Assembly (NCBI RefSeq): GCF_027580225.2
Contig: NC_073346.2
Span: forward strand, 1,259,001 to 1,323,000
Source: Misgurnus anguillicaudatus
Taxonomy: Eukaryota > Chordata > Actinopteri > Cypriniformes > Cobitidae
DNA length: 64,000 bases
Reading direction: 5' to 3'
Shown here: piece by piece, positions 57,650 to 64,000 of the stretch
Position numbering within the stretch: the stretch's first letter is position 1
Layout of the letters: the number at the start of each line of letters is the position of its first letter
Program-made: the position numbers and the translations under genes
Notes under the pieces: generated by a model
Seen by the model: only the letters and a program-made list of their open reading frames with translations
Told to the model about the DNA's origin: nothing
Databases searched by the model: none

Positions 57650-57830
57650 CGGTTGCTCCTTTACAAAGAGACACAAAATCGCTTTTCTAAACCTTTACCC
57701 TTGGTGTAATAAGCTGCAAACCCCACTCGATCTGCAGAGACCACAACAACTTTCAACAAAAAACTGAAAACACATCTCTTTGGCTCTTTCTTAGTCTAAT
57801 AATGAATGCCATGATAACAATGACTAATGA
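57650..57830 (+). pseudogene. Non-LTR retrotransposon ORF2 C-terminal scrap
   Basis: The plus strand reads 'WCNKLQTPLDLQRPQQLST' then, after a stop, 'KHISLAL', in the manner of the last ORF2 residues of L2/Rex-type LINEs. Short and decayed. Confidence 0.45.
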
Positions 57831-58149
57831 GAGAATTTATCTCTAAATATTTACATTAAGAAGAAACAGAACTAAAATTTCTAGATTAAAAATGCATCTT
57901 TATAGTCAATAAAAGTATATAAGAGGTAAAGGAGAGGTCATTAGGAGCTTGGCCTGAATACATATACCAATTGTACAGAACAACAATGTTAGGCAGAGCA
58001 GTTAAAATTCATGAGAATGCAACAAAACTAAGTATGCGCTGGCAGGTCCTAGTGTGGAAAATACATACCAAGTTTTGTGTCTGCGGGTGAATTCCAAAAG
58101 ACAAGCTTAAAGTTTACGTAACCAGCATAACTCAAATAAAGCAATAAAC
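57831..58149. other. Unassigned spacer
   Basis: No feature seen. Confidence 0.3.
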
Positions 58150-59165
58150 CCCAAGAAGCAGTGGGTTACCAGTGCATTTTATAACAGCTAAGGGGCGTTG
58201 TTAGGCACGTCGCGAAGCGGAGTAACCCAACGCTTCGAGGGGTTTATTGCGTTTATATAACGGTTACTTCATATGCGGGATTTTATAAAATGAAACACAA
58301 TTAAGGTGTAATTATATTAGTACAAATATCACTCTTCTGCCAAACAAAGTAGTTCCACAGAATCAAGTGTGACTGCAACAGAGCGCAGTTCACAAACAAC
58401 ACAGACGCAGCAAAGACACAATGAAAATATGATTTAAGACTGTGGTGTTTATTTTATAAATGACCTTTCATCTAATTTATACAGTAACATTTATATTGTG
58501 CAACTGTTGAAGTGATGATTAAATATGCTTGGAAGCATGCTGAACTTCTCGTTCCCCGTCAGCGTTTTTTTTTTTTAAGTTGCCACCCAGTTTTAGTTTA
58601 ATGCCTTACAGAAAAATTATCTTCTTTAAATAAACATAAAATATCAAATGAAAGAACAGACCATTCGCTTTCAAGCAACAACAACAAAAACCGTTTCATC
58701 TTACCTTCATTCGTTCTCTCAAATGTTTTAGCTAAAAGCAGAGATAATTTCATTTTTGTGAAGAACTTTTGTAAGAGATCAGATTCAGAGCCTGATGAAA
58801 ACACGTTGTTTTTAGTGTTGAGTGAATGCGTCAGTGTTTATACCCAGTGGATTATAGCGGACGTATGAACTTGAGTTATAAACTCCTCAGACAACGTTTT
58901 CTCTTTATCGACGAGATGACTGAACAATATTTATTGATATTTATCTGGATATCGCCATTAATTGTGCAATTGCAGACAAATTAAAAATACGATTAAAGAC
59001 TGTGGTGTTTATTTTCATAAATCAGTACGCAGCAACAGTGGCGCAGTGATACTTATGTAATGTGGTCTGAACCGTGAGGTTACCGGTGTATTTTATCACG
59101 GCTTAGAACGCGTTTCAACCAATCAGAATGAAGACCCAGAACTGCCCGTTTTATAATCTTTCTTT
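58150..59165. mobile_element. Composite of decayed DNA elements
   Basis: Two element ends with 'ttaccRgtgNattttatNac' sequence occur at 58164 and 59090. Between them, 58540-58960 is a diverged copy of the TTAA element at 53889 (gaaagaacagaccattcgct, agcagagataattt). A 7-bp hairpin (cgaagcg/cgcttcg) is at 58213-58240. Confidence 0.5.
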
Positions 59166-59279
59166 TAAACACATGAACTAGTTGTTCTTGTTCACAGCAT
59201 TTGGCCTTAACTTGCAAACGTGTTCAATAAATATTAAAATCCAATATCTTTTTTCGTTTTAAGTTCATTGTGTCCCTTT
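59166..59279. other. Unassigned spacer
   Basis: No feature seen. Confidence 0.3.
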
Positions 59280-60560
59280 GTAAGCAGCTTTTATAGAGGC
59301 TTCATGAAAAGCCTGCAAGCCTGTGGGTCAAAGGGCGATGTGCAGATGGATTATGGGATTGTTCTGTGCCCAGCTCTTGCTGACAGGCTTTATTGGTTGT
59401 AAGGATGAGCTTGTAACCCTTTATATTATTATTGTATTAAAGCCAGTGTGCCCCTGCCTTGCTGGCACTTGTCCCTGGATCAATGTGGAGATAATTTTAG
59501 AAATGAATAGTTAGTATCGATCGCCACCGTTAGAGATGGCTTATCAGTGACAGAGACATGTCATTGTAGATTATTGCACCAATGTCATTTATGGGTTCTA
59601 TGATAGTATTTGTGTATTTTCAGAGCGGGCAGTTTAAAACAAAGGAAATTCAATTTGCAATGGATTTCTTGATGTCTGTTTTTCACCCTTGCTCTCATGT
59701 ACTCAATTGGCAATAAGTCACAATCTTTTGTATTTTCTTTTTCTTTATCTCATCTCTGGGGCTCTTTGGAGACACACAGGTGTTTGTGTGGTCTAGTGGC
59801 TGTTTTCGAAGGGCAGACATCAGCACTTGAACTCATGGCTGAGGGATTGAATGTGCTTTGGTTCAGACACACTCGTGACCTTTGGCCTGCTGTTTGGAGG
59901 AGCTTAATGTTGTTGCTGTTATTTTCCTCTGTTGTGCCATTATCTCAGTGACAGTGGCACTTTCTTCTTACTGTTTAATGTTATTGCATGCAACATGCAA
60001 TGTGTTACTCCCCCAGCAGGCCTCAGTAAAACAATTGTCACTACAGTTTTTATGCTTTTCGGGTCTATGCATTAAAAAGACCCTGCTTGTCTATGTGTGT
60101 GCGCGCGTGAACACTCATGTTCGGTTTGTATCCCTTCCACCTAATCTTTTAAACTGTGAATGACAGGACATGTCCATCATTGGCTAAAGCTCAATTTCAA
60201 AAGCAGCGCAAGGGGGAATTATTCAGACAAATGCAATTTTCTTGCTACTGGTCAGTTTGACCCTTGATCTCAATCACTTAACATTGTTACCTTGGCAACC
60301 CCATAAGAGCAGATGAGATAGCATGTTTAAACAAGCCATGCATGACGACCTCTGGGTAAAGGCAGCAGCCTCAATAAACAATAGCCTCGTATTTCCATAG
60401 TCGGTAACAGCAAATAATAATTCATAGGATTGGATTGCAGAAAGAGCTAAACTGTGAATTCATCACTTCCATAACGCAACCAAATTTTGAAAGATTAAAT
60501 GAATAATAAGAAACTGCAGGCATTGATTGAATAACAATCAACTGAATAACATTGAATGAT
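59280..60560. promoter_or_regulatory. Candidate conserved non-coding block
   Basis: About 1.3 kb free of repeats, with motif-like strings (gtgggtcaaagggcgatgtg, aaatgcaattttcttgctac, aaacaagccatgcatgacga, tcaataaacaatagcctcgt). Frames at 59323, 59697 and 59882 (63-93 codons) have no domain. Inferred regulatory; alignment is required. Confidence 0.35.
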
Positions 60561-60926
60561 ATAGCATCATAGTTTCTGAGTAATCATGACTGTTACTAAA
60601 CACACAGGCCTATCATCCATCAATGCGTCAAATGTATTTATTATAAAGATTAATTACGTATACAGTTATTGAAGTAGTATTAAAACTTTAATCATAGAAA
60701 ACAAGAAAAAAACATCTCAAAATAAAACACAAAAAGCATGATGCAGAATTTATATCTTTTATTGCAAGATCAAAGCCCTACCTAAATCTTTTTTTCAAAG
60801 TAGCCTTGGTTGCTTTCTTCAGGCAAAGCTCCTTCAAGTGTGTTTAACTTATTCAGGTTCATGAGCAATCTTAGAAGCCTGTTTATTCGATTGCCTGCTT
60901 TTACTTAACAGTTTTTAGTAGAAGAC
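60561..60926. other. Unassigned spacer
   Basis: No feature seen. Confidence 0.3.
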
Positions 60927-61650
60927 ATTTCTATTCTATTCTATTCTATTCTATTCTGTTCTATGTCTATGTCTATGTCTATGTCTATTCTATTCTATGT
61001 CTTTTCTATTTCATTTCTATGTCTATTCTATTTCATGTCTATGTTTATTTTATTTTATTTTATTTTATTTTATTTTATTTTATTTCTATTCTATTCTATT
61101 CTATTCTATTCTATTCTATTCTATTCTATTCTATTCTATTCTGTTCTATGTCTATGTCTATGTATATGTCTATTCTATTCTATGTCTTTTCTATTTCATT
61201 TCTATGTCTATGTCTATGTCTATTCTATTCTATTCTATTCTATTCTATTCTTGTCTATGTCTATGTCTATGTCTATTCGATTCTATTCTATGTTTGTTCT
61301 GGTCATGTCTATGTCTATGTCTATGTCTATTCTATTCTATTCTATTCTATTCTATTCTATTCTATTCTATTCTATTATATTATATTATATTCTATTCTAT
61401 TCTATTCTATCCTATCCTATCCTGTCCTGTCCTGTCCTGTCCTGTCCTGTCCTGTCCTGTTCTGTTCTGTTCTGTCTATGTCTATGTCTATGTCTATGTC
61501 TTTTCTATTTCATTTCTATTTCATTTCTATTCTATTCTATTCTATTCTATTCTATTCTATTCTATTCTATTCTATTCTATTCTATTCTTTTCTATTTCTA
61601 TTTCTATTTCTATTTCTATTTCTATTTCTATTTCTAGTCTAGTCTAGTCT
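60927..61650. repeat. Mosaic pentamer/hexamer satellite
   Basis: Blocks of (TTCTA)n alternate with (TGTCTA)n, (TTTTA)n, (TCCTA)n, (TCCTG)n, (TTCTG)n and, at the 3' end, (TTTCTA)n. Neighbouring blocks differ by one base. The three plus-strand frames of 207-224 residues are artefacts: most of these units contain no stop codon in any plus frame. Confidence 0.97.
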
Positions 61651-61771
61651 ACATACAAACATCTGATTCATTAAACACTATACGTAAATAACTAGAAAAA
61701 ATAAGGGCAATATACATGGGGTGGGTGGCGGGTGGATGCTTTATTTTTAATATCAGATGCTGATCTCTAGT
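61651..61771. other. Unassigned spacer
   Basis: No feature seen. Confidence 0.3.
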
Positions 61772-61866
61772 ACACTGTAAAAAGTGGAATCAACTTAAAT
61801 ATTACTTTAATTGGTAAAATGAAACTTAAGTAAAAATTTTTAAGTTGATCCAACTTTTTACGGTAT
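61772..61866. mobile_element. Short cactgtaaaaa-type MITE
   Basis: acactgtaaaaagtggaatc and, in reverse complement, taccgtaaaaagttggatca are inverts about 25 bp long. 95 bp in all. Confidence 0.7.
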
Positions 61867-62027
61867 AGTCTACACATAAAAGGTTTTCTTCAGTTAGTGC
61901 CATCCAGCATGCTTTTTTGCTTCGGAAACATTTATCATTATTTTACTTTATAAACATTCATAACACACATAAAACATTGGGAACATGACTGAAATCCCAA
62001 AAGTCCAAGAATATTCAGTGTAGATAT

Positions 62028-62812
62028 TAGGGCTGGACGATAGACCTAAAATGTTTATCATCGATATAACGTGTTATATCATTCAATAGCGATAATTATT
62101 AATACATTTTACTAAGCTTTTTAAAAAATTAATTTAACCACTGTATTAAGGCAAACCATAAACAATTTTAGTTTAGCAGTAAAACAAATTTGTATATCTT
62201 ACATAAAGATTAAATTGGTGTTAAATAAATAGAGCATTTTTTTTGTCACCATAATGTTTGATTCATGTTTCCTTGTTTCTTGTTGTTTGTTCTAAACTTT
62301 GTTTACAATGGTGAATTGGCTTCTTTTCTTCACCTAAATTTTTAATGTACTGTAAATGCCACCAAATCAGTACGGCCTGGTAGAGTAATAATTTAAATAA
62401 GAAATCATTTGTATTGCGTATGTGTTGAACACTGTCATTCACGCGTAGCCACTTTGAAAGCTGCGCTGACGCGTGAGCCAGACAAGTATACCCGGTCCAC
62501 AAGTATGCACAGCTTACACACAACATTGGTCCGATGCTTGTCAGACGCAAAAAAAAAACAAAGAACTTACTGGCGAGCAAACATTTGCTTTTATTATTGT
62601 CAATCTCCTTGGCCACAGCACTCATTTTACATGTTTTTGTGCTTTATCAGGGCATATAATAGGCTGTTTAAGATCTAGGAACAGCGATGTAATGTATTAC
62701 AATGCAGTTTTAGCAATGCATTAACAGGCGTCATATCAAGCGTCCCCACCTATTGTTATCGATAAAGGTGTATCGGCGATTCATATCGATATCGTTTTAT
62801 GACCCAGCCCTA
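62028..62812. mobile_element. hAT-type element, 785 bp
   Basis: Inverted ends tagggctggacgata and, in reverse complement, tagggctgggtcataa. Subterminal 'atcatcgatataacg' mirrors 'gttatcgataaagg' and 'atatcgatatcg'. Flanks gtagatat (62020-62027) and ctagatat (62813-62820) match at 7 of 8 positions, fitting a hAT duplication. The overlapping frames at 62263-62724 have no transposase motif. Confidence 0.75.
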
Positions 62813-62820
62813 CTAGATAT

Positions 62821-63558
62821 GCTGTTAAATGGGAAATATATTTTAGTTTAGATTTATGAACATCACCCCAATCTTATCCACACTTAAGCTCCAGGCTAAA
62901 AAGACTCTTGTCTATCCAAACACAATCATGCGTGTACTCTCTTTACTAAACTTACCTTGTTGCTTGAGACAGAAGTTTGTATATTAGATGGCTTAACAAA
63001 AAAAAGTCACAATATCAGTAATAAGAAAGTGAGTCACCCACTGTAAACATTGGACAAGAGAAAGTCATTTAACATCACAAACATAATCCTCATCTGCCTG
63101 TAAATGTTTTCTAAAGCCCACAACCAGGTAAAAAATGCAATTGCTGCTACTAATATTATATATGACTGAGTCTGAAATGTATTGCTTTGTCTCAGTGTCA
63201 ATCTTGCAGTGCTAATCAGTCACTTGTGCAGAGTGAAAAGGTCAGTACACAGTGCGCCCTGCCATAAATCATCCACAATGAGACTTCTGCACACTTCATC
63301 ATATCACAAACTAGCATTGATTTAAGACAATTCTTTTTTTATCAAATAAAATTGTTGAAAAACGTTGGTGGTGTTACACTATTTAATCTTTCAAAGACAG
63401 AAAGGTAAAATTAGATAGACTGGAATAATATTTGTTCAGTTAACCATAATGTGTATTGTTAATTATTTTAAAAATGTTAGCATTTAAAATTTTGACAAAG
63501 ATAATTCAACAAAAAAAGGTGCCTGTAACCAGGTGTGCTAGTCATCAGTGCCGAAGAT
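62821..63558. other. Unassigned sequence
   Basis: No feature seen. Confidence 0.3.
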
Positions 63559-63822
63559 CAGTAGATCTCAACCTTTTTTACCTCAAGGCTCCCCTATTGC
63601 CCAAAACAATGTTTGAACTCTATTTCTACCCAATAGAATATTCTAGAGCTTGGCATGACTAGACAGATGTACTGTATATTCATTACAAAAATAACCAAAC
63701 AATAACAAATATAGTGATTTTTGGTTGTTTTATCTTATTGAAATAATTTTAAGTCAACTTAAGGCCCCCTTGAACAATTCTTGAGGCCCCCTGTGGTCCT
63801 CGGTCCCCTGGTTGAGAAACTG
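63559..63822. mobile_element. hAT/Charlie-like MITE
   Basis: cagtagatctcaaccttttt at the left and ggttgagaaactg at the right follow the CAGtggttcTCAACC pattern of Charlie-type hAT elements. 'ggctcccctattgccc' and 'gaggccccctgtgg' mirror each other. No clean 8-bp duplication is visible. Confidence 0.65.
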
Positions 63823-64000
63823 TGTTGGCCCTCCAGAGGCCTTTACCACATAATCAAATGGAATTCATGCATGTTTTCCTTAAAAATCTCCTTTAAGTCA
63901 AAACTATTATCAAAACTATTACATATCAATAAATGCGTCTTTTACAAATGGAAACACAACAAAATCATGACATTCAAGTTACCAGTTAAAAAGTTCACTT
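63823..64000. other. Unassigned sequence to window end
   Basis: No feature seen. Confidence 0.3.

Noticed and set aside
60963..61647. Three plus-strand frames of 207-224 residues
   Set aside because: They read TTCTA/TGTCTA satellite units, which rarely produce stop codons. The protein is only Ser, Ile, Leu, Phe, Tyr and similar repeats.

Overview
The window looks like intergenic DNA from a teleost fish, most likely a cyprinid or close relative. It is AT-rich, has no credible protein-coding gene, and is packed with repeat families typical of fish: a 5S-rRNA-derived SINE3, tRNA-derived SINEs of the DANA/V-SINE type, L2-clade LINE fragments with their characteristic 3' UTR, hAT and Tc1 remnants, TTAA-target elements, palindromic MITEs, a Ty3/Gypsy remnant and a DIRS-like element. 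Family names come from recognition only. No database search was possible, and all element boundaries are read by eye.

Layout. Bases 1-11,300 are a dense repeat nest: a MITE, SINE3, an L2 ORF2 pseudogene with a DNA element inside it, a TTAA element, a minisatellite, two L2 3' UTR copies broken by DNA elements, a hAT MITE with a perfect 8-bp target duplication, and a 2.6-kb LTR-like insertion (8485-11073) that carries an 81-bp tandem repeat. Bases 11,700-20,800 hold scattered MITEs separated by mostly unique AT-rich DNA. Bases 20,900-21,990 are a GC-balanced, repeat-free block. A 2-kb hAT element (22002-23983) follows, then a TIR element containing an antisense L2 and a 130-bp satellite with hairpin-forming units (24031-25741). 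Bases 27,400-37,900 are another repeat cluster: L2, (CA)n, an LTR-like element with a proline-rich ORF, SINEs, a foldback element and a Tc1 remnant.

Bases 38,000-50,200 are nearly repeat-free, with many TAATTA and ATGCAAAT-like motifs. This is the texture expected of a developmental gene desert with conserved non-coding elements, which is an inference that needs cross-species alignment. Bases 51,000-59,200 contain a Tc1-like element and a minus-strand Ty3/Gypsy remnant (gag, RNase H, integrase pieces) split by a DIRS-like element and by a TTAA element. Bases 59,280-60,900 are again repeat-free. They are followed by a 0.7-kb pentamer/hexamer satellite, a hAT element and a hAT/Charlie-like MITE.

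Nothing here works together as a pathway. The interest lies in the order of nested insertions, a few structured tandem repeats, and the candidate regulatory blocks. I found no convincing new protein system. The closest leads are the long LTR-like insertion with in-frame 81-bp repeats and the hairpin satellite.
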